64,000 nt of DNA from Mitsuaria sp. GD03876 (GTDB taxonomy: Bacteria > Pseudomonadota > Gammaproteobacteria > Burkholderiales > Burkholderiaceae_C): positions 62,001-126,000 of the forward strand of contig NZ_JAOCCU010000016.1 of NCBI RefSeq assembly GCF_029840635.1, in the 5' to 3' direction. The position numbers and the translations under genes were made by a program. Every line of letters begins with the position of its first letter. Position 1 is the first letter of the stretch. The notes below the pieces were generated by a model. The model had not been told where the DNA came from, ran no database searches, and saw only the letters and a list, made by a program, of their open reading frames with translations. Of the stretch, positions 42,561 to 50,944 are shown piece after piece.

Positions 42561-44666
42561 TCAGTACCCTTCGCTCATCGCGCTGCCGTCCAGCGGCACG
42601 CTGACCACCGAGCGCACGTTGACGCGGAAGTCCGGCGGCAGCTCCGACATGCCGATCACCGCGAGCGCCGGGAGGCGGTCCGCCAGCAGCTTGCGCAGGT
42701 GGGGCCGGACGTCCTGGGCGCAGACCAGCACCAGCGGTCCGCCCCCGAGGGCGGCCACGTAGGCGGCCGCGGTCTCGTCCAGGATCGCGTCGGTCAGGTC
42801 CGCGTCCAGCGCCAGGAAGTCGCCATAGGCCGTCTGGCGCACCGCCGCGCGGACATGCGTCTCCAGCTCGCTGTCCAGCATCAGGGCACGCAGTTCCTTG
42901 CGCACCGCGTGCGCGTCGCAGATCTCGCGCTGCAGCGCGCCGCGGACGCATTCGGTCAGCATCGAGGGATCGCGCTCGCGAGGCCCCCAATCGATCAGCG
43001 CGTTCAGGATCATCGGCAGGTTCCGGATGCTGACGTTCTCGGTCAGCAGTCGCCGCAGGACCTCGGCCATGCGGCTGAGCGGCACGGCGCGCTCCAGCTC
43101 CTTGGCCACTTCCGGCGTCTTCCGGCCGCACCACGCGGCGATCTTCTGCGCCTCCTCCATGCCGAAGTACATCGGCCCGATGCGCAGCAGCGTTTCCTCG
43201 CACAGCGCGCTCAGGCGGGCCCAGCAGTCCTGCAGGTCGGCCGGCGCGGGATCGAGCGCCGCCGCGTCGGCCTCGGGCAGCCAGACGCGGGGCGCGCAAG
43301 CCAGTCCGGCGCGCGGCTCGACCTGCTCCGCCGGAAGGCCCAGGTCCAGCGGGTCGCCCCGCAGCCAGGTGCAGGTCCGAAGGTCCTCCCGCAGCCACAT
43401 CGAGAACACGCGAACCTCGCCATGGCAGAACTCGAGGTCCGCGTCGTCGAGGTCGACGTTGTTGTCGACCTCGATCGGCGGCGTCACCAGGGCCAGACGG
43501 CGCACCAGGTCGTTGCGGACATGCCGGCAGGCGTTGAGGGCCCGCAGCGCGTTCTCCGCATCGACGCGACTGCTGATCCGCAGCGCGAAGGGGCGGACGA
43601 TGTCGAAGTCGCGCATCGCCTCGACGGACAGGTCGCGCCGGTTCGTCTCGTCCCGCTCGATCTTGAGCTTGCGGTACATCGCGCTCAGCCCCACCGCGGC
43701 CGAGCCGGCGGCCAGGCCCGCGAAGGCCGCCAGCGGCATGCCGGGCAGCAGCCCGAAAGCCAGCATCGCGCCGCTGGCGGTCACCCAGGCCTTCGGTTGA
43801 TGCAGCAGCTGCGCGGTGAGCTCGTTGCCGATCGCGCGGCCGCCGGTGGGCTTGGACACGCGCGTCACCAGCAGGCCGGCCGTCATCGACATCAGCAACG
43901 CCGGGATCTGCGCCACCAGGCCGTCGCCGATCGTCAGGATCGCGTAGACCTGCAGCGCCTCGGACGCCGGCATGCCGCGCTGCATCACGCCGATCGACAG
44001 GCCGCCCAGCAGGTTGACCAGCACGATCACGATGCCCACGATCGAATCGCCCTTGGCGAACTTCATCGTCCCGTCCATCGCGCCGAAGAACTGGCTTTCC
44101 TCGGTGAGGGCGTCGCGCTGCGCCTTGGCCTCGTCCTGCGTGATGCCGCCGGCCTTGCGCTCCATGTCGATGGCCATCTGGCGGCCCGGCATCGCGTCCA
44201 GCGAGAAGCGCGCGCCGACCTCGGCGACGCGCTCCGAGCCCTTGGTGATGACGATGAACTGGACCACCGTCAGCACCAGGAAGATCACCAGGCCGACGAC
44301 CAGGTTGCCCCCGACGACGATCTGGCCGAAGGCCTCGATGATGTGCCCGGCCTCGCCGTTGAGCAGGATCTGCCGGGTGCTGGCCACGCTCAGCGCCACG
44401 CGGAACAGCGTGGTGACCAGGAACAGCGAGGGGAAGGCCGACAGGCCGGTGGTCTGCCGCACCTGCATCACCAGCACGATGAGGAAGGCCGACACGCACA
44501 GGTTGATCGCGATCAGCAGGTCCAGCAGCCAGGTCGGCACCGGCAGCAGCATCGCGAAGACCACGGCGACGACGAGGGCGGTGACGACGATCTCGGCGCG
44601 CTCGCCTTTCGGCGCGAGCTGCTGCGCGAGATCGAGTGCCGCGATTCGGGAGGGTGGGTGGGACAT
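42561..44666 (-). CDS. sctV: T3SS export-gate protein SctV (HrcV/YscV)
   Basis: A 701-residue FHIPEP-family protein. An N-terminal half with eight membrane segments contains SAFPSLFLVTTLFRVALSVASTRQILLNG (about 95-125), VVGLVIFLVLTVVQFIVITKGSERVAEVGARFSLDAMPGRQMAID (about 137-182) and ALLMSMTAGLLVTRVSKP. A C-terminal cytosolic domain forms the nonameric ring. The start ATG 44666 (MSHPPSRIAALDLAQQLAPKGERAEIVV) agrees with family N termini; a candidate promoter lies just upstream. Confidence 0.95.
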   Translation of the reverse strand: MSHPPSRIAALDLAQQLAPKGERAEIVVTALVVAVVFAMLLPVPTWLLDLLIAINLCVSAFLIVLVMQVRQTTGLSAFPSLFLVTTLFRVALSVASTRQILLNGEAGHIIEAFGQIVVGGNLVVGLVIFLVLTVVQFIVITKGSERVAEVGARFSLDAMPGRQMAIDMERKAGGITQDEAKAQRDALTEESQFFGAMDGTMKFAKGDSIVGIVIVLVNLLGGLSIGVMQRGMPASEALQVYAILTIGDGLVAQIPALLMSMTAGLLVTRVSKPTGGRAIGNELTAQLLHQPKAWVTASGAMLAFGLLPGMPLAAFAGLAAGSAAVGLSAMYRKLKIERDETNRRDLSVEAMRDFDIVRPFALRISSRVDAENALRALNACRHVRNDLVRRLALVTPPIEVDNNVDLDDADLEFCHGEVRVFSMWLREDLRTCTWLRGDPLDLGLPAEQVEPRAGLACAPRVWLPEADAAALDPAPADLQDCWARLSALCEETLLRIGPMYFGMEEAQKIAAWCGRKTPEVAKELERAVPLSRMAEVLRRLLTENVSIRNLPMILNALIDWGPRERDPSMLTECVRGALQREICDAHAVRKELRALMLDSELETHVRAAVRQTAYGDFLALDADLTDAILDETAAAYVAALGGGPLVLVCAQDVRPHLRKLLADRLPALAVIGMSELPPDFRVNVRSVVSVPLDGSAMSEGY

Positions 44667-44675
44667 GGTGGCGGA

Positions 44676-44703
44676 TCAGTCGCCGGTCCCCGGCGCAGGT
44701 TCG
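44676..44703 (-). promoter_or_regulatory. hrp-box-like sequence before sctV
   Basis: On the minus strand: CGAACC (44703-44698), a 15-base spacer, CGACTGA (44682-44676). The CGACTGA half is identical to that of the promoter at 33662. It lies in the 88-base gap between sctW and sctV but ends only nine bases from the sctV ATG, so transcripts would be nearly leaderless. Confidence 0.35.
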
Positions 44704-44754
44704 TCACCTGAATTTGCAGGGCTCGCGCGTTTTGCCGCGTCAGCCCGGCGTGGG

Positions 44755-45972
44755 TCAGCCGCGGGGCGACACCAGGCCCCAACGGGTCAGCAGCCCACGG
44801 CGCTCGAGGTCGGCGGTGTTGGCGTTCCTCAGCTCGTCGATGACCGCCTTCTTGGTGTCCCCTCCGAGCCACACCGCCGCCGGGAGTTCGTGCACGCCGT
44901 GCTGCATCTGGCGACGCGCCCTGGCCAGCGCATCGCCGTTGATCTTCAGCACGGTGGCCATGCGGTGCAGCGAGACCTGGTTCGGCGAGGCGAAGGTCGT
45001 CTCGAGCAGCCATCGCGTGGTCTTCTGGACCTCCTCCGGCTTGCCGACGCCGGGGCTGTCACCGGCCTTCATCAGCGCCACGCCGGAGCGTTCGACCTGA
45101 CGCAGTTGCTGGACGATCCGCAGCAGGGACAGCGACAGGAACACCTCGGCGCCGCGCGAGGTGCGCGCGTCGACGCGTCCTCGCGGCACCGCGAGCCGGG
45201 CGAGCCGGTCCAGGCCGTCGGGCCCGAGCCCCGCGGCGGCGTCGAGCACCAGCTTGGGCGTCGGCGGGGACTGCAGCGCCTGGAGCACCGGCGACTCCCG
45301 GGAGAACGCCTCCGATCCGCGGCGGCCCTTGTCGTGGCTTCCGGTCGCTTGCATCAGGCCATCGAGGGTGTCCTTGTCCGCGACGTGGAAGGTCGTCTCC
45401 TCCTCGCCGGCACGGGACATCAAGGCGCGCAGCTGCTCCGCGCCCGGTCCCCCTTCCGTGCGGAGATGCGCCAGTTGGAACAGCGCCTGGCGCTCGACCG
45501 CGTTGAACGCGTCGACGTTCAGGTCCTCGAGGGCCTGGGAGGTGTTTCCCGCCGCCCACTGCAAGGCGAACCGGTCCGCGCGCTGCCGGATCGAAGCGAA
45601 GCGCTGCTCGCCGGACAACTGCCGCAGCATCTCCTGGATCGCGGCGACGCGCATCACGCCCTCGACGCGTTCCACCCGACGCTCCTGGCTGTCGCGGGTC
45701 TCGTCGTGCGCCTCCAGTTCGGCGCGTTCGCTGGCGCCGAAGGTGATCTCCTCGGCGCTCGCGCCCAGGCCCGCGCTGTTGGCCGCAGCCTCCGCGGCGG
45801 CCAAGGCGTCGCGGCGCGCGGCGAGCTGCCATCGCTCCGGCGCCACCTGCTCGCGCGGGGGCTCCTTCGACAACGGCCGTTCGCGCGAACGCGCGTCGTT
45901 GGGCGATATCCAGCGCGATTCGTCCGAACCCGGTTGAAGCGCATCGGTCCTGCGCAGATCGATCGAAGACAT
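44755..45972 (-). CDS. sctW: T3SS gatekeeper SctW (HrpJ/YopN-TyeA-like)
   Basis: A 405-residue soluble protein between sctC and sctV, the hrpJ position. The N-terminal ~90 residues are charged and probably hold the secretion signal. The middle (about 100-250) is helical (VMRVAAIQEMLRQLSGEQRFA). The C-terminal region from about 330 resembles a TyeA domain (RWLLETTFASPNQVSLHRMATVL and GVHELPAAVWLGGDTKKAVIDEL). Such proteins control the translocator-to-effector switch. Confidence is moderate because the family diverges. Confidence 0.78.
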   Translation of the reverse strand: MSSIDLRRTDALQPGSDESRWISPNDARSRERPLSKEPPREQVAPERWQLAARRDALAAAEAAANSAGLGASAEEITFGASERAELEAHDETRDSQERRVERVEGVMRVAAIQEMLRQLSGEQRFASIRQRADRFALQWAAGNTSQALEDLNVDAFNAVERQALFQLAHLRTEGGPGAEQLRALMSRAGEEETTFHVADKDTLDGLMQATGSHDKGRRGSEAFSRESPVLQALQSPPTPKLVLDAAAGLGPDGLDRLARLAVPRGRVDARTSRGAEVFLSLSLLRIVQQLRQVERSGVALMKAGDSPGVGKPEEVQKTTRWLLETTFASPNQVSLHRMATVLKINGDALARARRQMQHGVHELPAAVWLGGDTKKAVIDELRNANTADLERRGLLTRWGLVSPRG

Positions 45973-46007
45973 GGTGGCGGTCGGTGAGGGGAAGGAAGCG
46001 CCAGCGC

Positions 46008-47837
46008 TCAGGGCAGCGCGCGGGCGGTGAGGATGAAGAGGCGTTCGCGCTCGTCGTGGATCGCGCCGTCGCTGCGGAACAGCGCGCCGAGGATCGGAAC
46101 CGAGGACAGGCCGGGCACGCGCCGGTTGCTCACCTGGCGGTTCTGGCGCCGATAGCCGCCGACCACCAGGGACTCCCCGGGACGCACGAGCGCCTCGGTG
46201 CTGACGGCGCTGTTCTCGACACCGGGCGACGCGCTGGCGGAGGAGGCCTGGGACAGCTGCCCGTCCTCGATGTCGAGCGTGACGCGGATGCCCTGCGCGG
46301 TCGCATCGCCGCCGCCATCGCCGACGATGCTCGGCGTCACCTTCAGCAGCATGCCCGCGGTGATGGTGCGCAGGTCGGTGGCGCGCTCGCCGATGAGCTT
46401 CACGTACGTCGACTGGTTCATGTCCAGCAACGCGCCGACGTTGTTCATCGTGAGCACCGAGGGGCGGGACAGCACCTGCGCCTGCCCATGCGCCTCCAGT
46501 GCCCGAAGCCGCACGGCGAGACGGTCCGACGCCCAGAGCGACATCGTCGACCCGTTCACCCCGGTGTCTCCGGCGCCGATGCCCGGCACGTCCGAACCGC
46601 CGCCCGCGCCGAGCTGGACATGCGCCGCGCCGCTTCCGACGTTGAGGTCCACGGACCAGTCGCGCAAGGCATTCGCCTTGACGTCCAGGATCGTCACGTT
46701 GATCTCGACCAGGCGGCTCGGCACGTCGAGTTCGTCGATCAAGGCGCGGTACTCCTCCCGGCGCGACGGCAAGTCCCAGACCAGGATTGCGTTCAGCGGC
46801 GTGTAGGCGGTGATCGACGGCACGACGTCGTGGTTCGCGTCCCGTTCCGCGCCGTGCCGCATGCGCCCGGAACCTGCTTCAGGCGCCGTGAGCGCCGAAG
46901 GACCGCCTCCCGAGGACGTCGCGGCGCCCGTCGGCGTCGCCGTCGCCGTCGGCGCTCCGCGGCGTTGCGCCGGCGCCAGCGGCAGGTTCGCCGCGGGCAG
47001 GCCGCTCAATCCCGCCGCGAGATCCCCGGCGTCGTTCCCGAGGACCTTGGTCAAGCCCGCCCACGGGTCCCCGTCGCCCGAACTCCACGAGTCGGCGCCG
47101 ATCGCCTGACCGCCTGCCGGCCTGGCGCGCGGGTTCAAGCTGCGCGCGCCCGGCAGGACCTGGTTGAGGGTCGAGACCAGCCCGGGCAAGGTGACGCTGC
47201 GGTCGCGCGTTCGCATCTCGCGGTCGGCCGCGGAGGCGTGCCGCAGGCGGAAGACCATCAGCCGTGGCCGCTCCCGGCGGGCGCTGACGTCGTCGGGCAC
47301 CGCCAGCAAGGCCTTGACCAGCGCCACGTAGGCGGGCGGGCCGGAGACCAGCGCGGTCGGCGGATCGGTGTCGAACTCCCCCCAGCCGAAGCGGCTCTCG
47401 AAAAGGCCGAGACCGACCAGCGCCTCCTTGGCATCGGACGGGCTTTGCGGACCCAGGGAGATCCGCTCGCTCGTCGCCGCCGAGCGCGCCGACACATGCA
47501 GCACGCCTTGGTACACGAACCAGTCCAGGCCCTCTTCGTCGGCCAGGCGATCCAGGAAGACCGCGGGCGACACGCCCTTGCCGCCCAGATGAACGACACG
47601 CCGGCCGAGCGCGGGCGTCGACAGCTTCAGCTCGAGTCCGAGCGTCGAGGTGAAGTGCGTCAGCGCCTCGGACAACGGCCGATCGCCGTCGGCGCGGTAG
47701 CTGTACAGCATCTCCCGCCACGCGGCCGGCGCGACGGCGGCGGCCTCCCGGGTGGCCGGACCGAGCGGGCCGGCCAGGGCCGCCGCGAGGAACGCGACGC
47801 GCAACAGGGCACCCGGGTGCGTGGCGGCGTGTCGCAT
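46008..47837 (-). CDS. sctC: T3SS outer-membrane secretin SctC (HrcC/YscC)
   Basis: A 609-residue secretin with a signal peptide (about 1-34). N0 domain features are YSYRADGDRPLSEALTHFTSTLGLEL, and N1 is ALVSGPPAYVALVKALLAVP. A low-complexity Gly/Ala/Ser insert occupies about 260-340. The secretin domain shows RLVEINVTILDVKANALRDWSVDLN, the GALLDMNQSTYVKLIGE beta strands, TLDIEDGQ and VRPGESLVVGGYRRQNRQVSNRRVPGLSSVPILGALFR, and ends LFILTARALP. No pilotin gene is seen. Confidence 0.93.
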   Translation of the reverse strand: MRHAATHPGALLRVAFLAAALAGPLGPATREAAAVAPAAWREMLYSYRADGDRPLSEALTHFTSTLGLELKLSTPALGRRVVHLGGKGVSPAVFLDRLADEEGLDWFVYQGVLHVSARSAATSERISLGPQSPSDAKEALVGLGLFESRFGWGEFDTDPPTALVSGPPAYVALVKALLAVPDDVSARRERPRLMVFRLRHASAADREMRTRDRSVTLPGLVSTLNQVLPGARSLNPRARPAGGQAIGADSWSSGDGDPWAGLTKVLGNDAGDLAAGLSGLPAANLPLAPAQRRGAPTATATPTGAATSSGGGPSALTAPEAGSGRMRHGAERDANHDVVPSITAYTPLNAILVWDLPSRREEYRALIDELDVPSRLVEINVTILDVKANALRDWSVDLNVGSGAAHVQLGAGGGSDVPGIGAGDTGVNGSTMSLWASDRLAVRLRALEAHGQAQVLSRPSVLTMNNVGALLDMNQSTYVKLIGERATDLRTITAGMLLKVTPSIVGDGGGDATAQGIRVTLDIEDGQLSQASSASASPGVENSAVSTEALVRPGESLVVGGYRRQNRQVSNRRVPGLSSVPILGALFRSDGAIHDERERLFILTARALP

Positions 47838-47838
47838 G

Positions 47839-48048
47839 TCAGCGCTGCTCGTTGAGGATCTTGCGCTCGATGTGCCGGTGCAGCTGGATCGAGGTCTTCA
47901 TCGTCGTCATGTTCACCTGCTGCCGTTGCTGGATACCGACGGCACGCCCGATGTCCTCGGGCGTCAGCCGCTCCATCTCGTCGGACATGCGCTGGGAGTT
48001 GGACAGGGCCGAATGCAGCAGGCGTTGGGTGGGCGTGATCGAGGTCAT
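47839..48048 (-). CDS. Small HrpF-position T3SS protein
   Basis: A 69-residue helical protein between sctL and sctC, overlapping the sctL stop by four bases and ending one base before sctC. In Hrp1 clusters hrpF occupies the corresponding place after hrpE. The sequence MTSITPTQRLLHSALSNSQR at the N terminus and MTTMKTSIQLHRHIERKIL near the C terminus form helices broadly like needle-family subunits. I cannot decide between an HrpF-like partner and the needle itself. Confidence 0.65.
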   Translation of the reverse strand: MTSITPTQRLLHSALSNSQRMSDEMERLTPEDIGRAVGIQQRQQVNMTTMKTSIQLHRHIERKILNEQR

Positions 48049-48746
48049 GGAGGGGTCTCCTGTTGAAGGGGGGAGGAAGTCGCCGGCGGGGCGGACGGGA
48101 CGGCGTCGAGCGCCGCGATCAGCGCGCGCACGTTGTCGTCGTAGCTCGCGTGCAGGCTCCCCGCCGGATGCGCGAGCACGCAATGGCCACGCGTCAGCGT
48201 GGGATCGGAGGTCAGGGTCCAGCCGGCACTCGCGGCGAGCGCGTCCAGCGCGGGGAGATCGTCCGGATGCGCGCGCAGACGAGCTTCCCCTTCGGCGTGC
48301 AGCGATTGCCATTCGTTCAACAGCAGCCGGGCGCTGGAGCGGGCCACGAGTTCCGGTGGCAGGTCCAGCAGCAGCCGGCGCGCCGCTTCCTGCGTGATGC
48401 GATTCATCAAGGCCTCGGCGTCGGCGAGCAGCTGCTCGCGCTCGGCGTTCAAGGCGCCGGCGATGCGCGCGGTGTCGGCCAACGCCTCGCGGCGGATCTC
48501 CGCCTCGACCTGCGCCATCCGCCGCGAGGCGGCATCGCGGGTGTGCCGCCGCCAGGCCTGTTCCCGCGACCTGCTGGCGCGCAGGCGCCGCGCGCAGGCG
48601 CGGCGCACGGCGCCCACCAGGTCCGCGGCGCTGCGCACCGTCTCCAGCGACTCGCGACGCAGCACGGCGCTCGCGTCGCCATCTCCATCGATCCGATGGG
48701 CGACGGCTCCGAGCGACAGGCGTTGGGCGATCCAGGCGGGATTCAT
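48045..48746 (-). CDS. sctL: T3SS ATPase-regulating stator SctL (HrpE/YscL)
   Basis: A 233-residue FliH/SctL-like protein at the head of the leftward operon. After an N-terminal region, a long Arg/Ala/Glu-rich helix (about 60-135, RMAQVEAEIRREALADTARIAGALNAEREQLLADAEALMNR) leads to a C-terminal domain with HPDDLPALDALAASAGWTLTSDPTLTRGHCVLAHPAGSLHASYDD, typical of SctL. It anchors SctN to SctQ pods. ATG 48746 is chosen; no Shine-Dalgarno is visible, and a promoter-like motif ends seven bases before it. Confidence 0.85.
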   Translation of the reverse strand: MNPAWIAQRLSLGAVAHRIDGDGDASAVLRRESLETVRSAADLVGAVRRACARRLRASRSREQAWRRHTRDAASRRMAQVEAEIRREALADTARIAGALNAEREQLLADAEALMNRITQEAARRLLLDLPPELVARSSARLLLNEWQSLHAEGEARLRAHPDDLPALDALAASAGWTLTSDPTLTRGHCVLAHPAGSLHASYDDNVRALIAALDAVPSAPPATSSPLQQETPP

Positions 48747-48753
48747 GGGGCGG

Positions 48754-48782
48754 CTAGTGCGGCGACAACCGGGGCCGGTTCC
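48754..48782 (-). promoter_or_regulatory. hrp-box-like promoter of the sctL operon
   Basis: On the minus strand: GGAACC (48782-48777), an exact match to the hrp-box -35 half, a 16-base spacer, then GCACTAG (48760-48754) against CCACNNA. It ends seven bases upstream of the sctL ATG, which would give a leaderless transcript. Identified by eye. Confidence 0.45.
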
Positions 48783-48801
48783 GCCAGGCGACTTCGCGGC
48801 G

Positions 48802-48830
48802 AGAACGGCTTTCCGGCGACATCGCACTCA
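48802..48830 (+). promoter_or_regulatory. hrp-box-like promoter of the sctQRS-sigma operon
   Basis: AGAACG (48802-48807), a 16-base spacer, GCACTCA (48824-48830). It is the divergent partner of the sctL motif and lies 50 bases before the sctQ ATG, a normal leader length. It shares the AGAAC -35 half with the motif at 33662 and the GCACT -10 half with the sctL motif. Confidence 0.45.
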
Positions 48831-48880
48831 TCGGCTCTGCTTTTTCCACCTGCTCGGCCGCTCCCGCCGACGCCCCGACG

Positions 48881-49975
48881 ATGCTCGACACGCCGCTGCT
48901 CCTTCCGATCCCGCCAGCCTCGCCACCCGACACCGCGCAACCTCGCGCGTCGCCGCGGCCCCTTCAGTTTCCGAAGCGCGATGCCGACGAGGTTCGGTTG
49001 CGTCAGAGATTGCTGACCGGCCTGTGCTGGCCGATCGATCGCCCGACCTCGCCATGGGCGTCGTTCGAGCTGAGGCTCGCGACACACGATCACGCGACGA
49101 CAGGCACGGCGCCGACCGCACTGGTCCTCACGACCGCGAACGGGCTCTGGCTGCTGGAGGACGACGCGCTCATCGCCTGCGCGACCGGCATCCACCTGCC
49201 GAGCACGATGGACGCGACCACCCTCGACGGGCTGATGCGGCTCGCTTGCGCGCATTGGCCCGGCGAGTTGGCCGACGCGCTGGGCGGAACACCCGCGCTG
49301 ATGGCCGCGGGTTCTGACATCGGTCAAGACGATGCCTCGCCGTCCCGACTCGCGATCCTGTCGCTCGTCGACCGCGACGGGGGACGACAGGCGATCTCGC
49401 TTCGCGCCTCCCCGCAAGCCCTGCTGAGGTGTGCCCTGACGCCGGGCTGGCGGCCGGCCGGTCCGCCCCCCACGCCGCCCGTCATTGCGTCGATCCCGCT
49501 GCCGGTCGGCCTGTGCCTCGATCGACTGACGCTGCCGGCCGCCCTTCTGGCCGGCCTCCGACCGGGGGACGCCCTCTGGCTTCCCTCCAACGGGCGAAGC
49601 GATCACAGCCCCCTCTGCCTGATTTCAGGGAATGGACCTGTTCATTTAGGTCAGGTCGAGCACGTCTCGCGCCAGTTCCAGGGATGGGGCTCCGGAGGGG
49701 GGTCGCCGTCCAATTCCCTCCATGCCCTTTCACCCCCAACGGAGCCTCGCAACGTGGATGCCTTGACCGTAGACCTCGACTTCATCGTCGGCCGAGTCGC
49801 CATGACCGTCGGCGAGCTGAGCGCCCTCGCGGCTGGTCATGTGATCCCCCTCGGGGCGTCGACGCCAGCCCGGGTGCGCATCGTCGCGCACGGGACGGAG
49901 CTGGGCAGCGGCCAGCTCGTGGACGTCGAGGGCCGGCTGGCGGTCGAGATCCTCGAATGGGGGAGCGCGCGGTGA
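48881..49975 (+). CDS. sctQ: T3SS cytosolic C-ring protein SctQ (HrcQ/YscQ)
   Basis: A 364-residue SPOA-domain protein. The N-terminal ~200 residues are poorly conserved, the first SPOA region spans about 205-270, and the C-terminal SPOA2 domain (about 290-364) is VDALTVDLDFIVGRVAMTVGELSALAAGHVIPLGASTPARVRIVAHGTELGSGQLVDVEGRLAVEI. It forms sorting-platform pods. An in-frame GTG at 49754 with GGAG at 49741 could give a separate ~73-residue SctQ-C. The stop overlaps sctR (GTGA). Confidence 0.88.
   Translation: MLDTPLLLPIPPASPPDTAQPRASPRPLQFPKRDADEVRLRQRLLTGLCWPIDRPTSPWASFELRLATHDHATTGTAPTALVLTTANGLWLLEDDALIACATGIHLPSTMDATTLDGLMRLACAHWPGELADALGGTPALMAAGSDIGQDDASPSRLAILSLVDRDGGRQAISLRASPQALLRCALTPGWRPAGPPPTPPVIASIPLPVGLCLDRLTLPAALLAGLRPGDALWLPSNGRSDHSPLCLISGNGPVHLGQVEHVSRQFQGWGSGGGSPSNSLHALSPPTEPRNVDALTVDLDFIVGRVAMTVGELSALAAGHVIPLGASTPARVRIVAHGTELGSGQLVDVEGRLAVEILEWGSAR
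49741..49756 (+). promoter_or_regulatory. Possible internal translation start for SctQ-C
   Basis: GGAG (49741-49744) precedes an in-frame GTG (49754-49756) by nine bases. Initiation here would yield the last 73 residues of SctQ, the SPOA2 domain alone, as made by internal starts in yscQ and spaO or by the separate gene hrcQB. Confidence 0.4.
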
Positions 49976-50664
49976 ACACCAGCGGGCTCGACCCGATCTC
50001 GCTGGCGATCCTCCTCGCGGGCCTGACGCTGCTGCCGCTGCTGCTGGTCTGCACGACGAGCTATCTGAAGATCTCGGTGGTGCTGATGATCGTCCGCAAC
50101 GCGCTCGGCGTTCAGCAAGTCCCTCCGACGATGGCGCTCAACGGGATGGCCCTTGCCGCGACGCTGTTCGTGATGGCGCCCGTGCTCAACGAGGTCGTGT
50201 CCCGCCTGCCGATCGACCTGCCCGGCATCGCCTCGAGCTCGCCCGGCGCCGAGGCGCCCGCCCGGCCCAAGTCCGCCCGGCTCGGACTGGCCGACCTGGC
50301 CCACGCCTTCGAGCCCATGCGCGGCTTCATGCTCGCCAACACCCTGCCCGAGAAGCGCCAGCGCTTCGTCGACCTGGCCAGACACCAGTGGGGCGAGTCC
50401 CGGATGGCCGCTCCGAAGGACAGCGACTACGTCGTCCTGATCCCGTGCTTCGTGGTCAGCGAGCTGGAACTCGCGCTCAAGGCGGGCTTCGTGCTCTACG
50501 TGCCCTTCGTCGTCATCGACCTGCTGCTGTCCAACCTGCTGCTGGCGCTCGGGATGCAGATGGTGTCGCCGATGGTGGTGTCGCTGCCGCTGAAGATCCT
50601 GCTGTTCGTCCTGCTCGACGGCTGGACGCGGCTCTTCGACGGCCTGGTCCGTTCCTACGCCTGA
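49972..50664 (+). CDS. sctR: T3SS export-apparatus protein SctR (HrcR/YscR)
   Basis: A 230-residue FliP/SctR-family membrane protein with four hydrophobic segments. Typical sequences: LLPLLLVCTTSYLKISVVLMIVRNALGVQQVPPTMALNGMALAATLFVMAPV (about 20-72), YVVLIPCFVVSELELALKAGFVLYVPFVVIDLLLSNLLLALGMQMVSP (about 150-200) and LPLKILLFVLLDGW near the end. With SctS and SctT it forms the export-gate core. Starts at GTG 49972 overlapping the sctQ stop. Confidence 0.95.
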   Translation: MNTSGLDPISLAILLAGLTLLPLLLVCTTSYLKISVVLMIVRNALGVQQVPPTMALNGMALAATLFVMAPVLNEVVSRLPIDLPGIASSSPGAEAPARPKSARLGLADLAHAFEPMRGFMLANTLPEKRQRFVDLARHQWGESRMAAPKDSDYVVLIPCFVVSELELALKAGFVLYVPFVVIDLLLSNLLLALGMQMVSPMVVSLPLKILLFVLLDGWTRLFDGLVRSYA

Positions 50665-50674
50665 AGGGACCGCC

Positions 50675-50944
50675 GTGATCGAAACCATCGCGTTCTTCCA
50701 GAAGGGCCTGCTGCTGGTGATCTGGCTGTCCCTGCCGCCGTTGATCGTGGCGGTGATCGCCGGCGTGATCGTCTCGCTGGTGCAGACGGTGCTGTCGATG
50801 CAGGACCAGAGCATTCCCTTCGCGGTGAAGTTGCTCGCCGTCGGCCTGGTGCTGGCGATGACCGGCCGCTGGATGGCGCTGCAGCTGCTGGCGCTCGGCG
50901 ACCAGGCGCTGGCGGCGCTCAGCACCTTCGGAGGCCGGCCATGA
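50675..50944 (+). CDS. sctS: T3SS export-apparatus protein SctS (HrcS/YscS)
   Basis: An 89-residue FliQ/SctS protein with two membrane helices joined by a short loop (LVQTVLSMQDQSIPFAVKLLAVGL around 38-61). GTG 50675 is preceded by AAGGGAC. It lies ten bases after sctR. Its stop overlaps an ATG at 50941. Usually sctT follows; here sctT lies 13 kb away in another operon. Confidence 0.93.
   Translation: MIETIAFFQKGLLLVIWLSLPPLIVAVIAGVIVSLVQTVLSMQDQSIPFAVKLLAVGLVLAMTGRWMALQLLALGDQALAALSTFGGRP

Noticed and set aside
41829-44711. 960-codon open frame on the plus strand opposite sctV and sctD
   Set aside because: Low-complexity translation antisense to the well-supported SctV; length comes from high GC at third positions.
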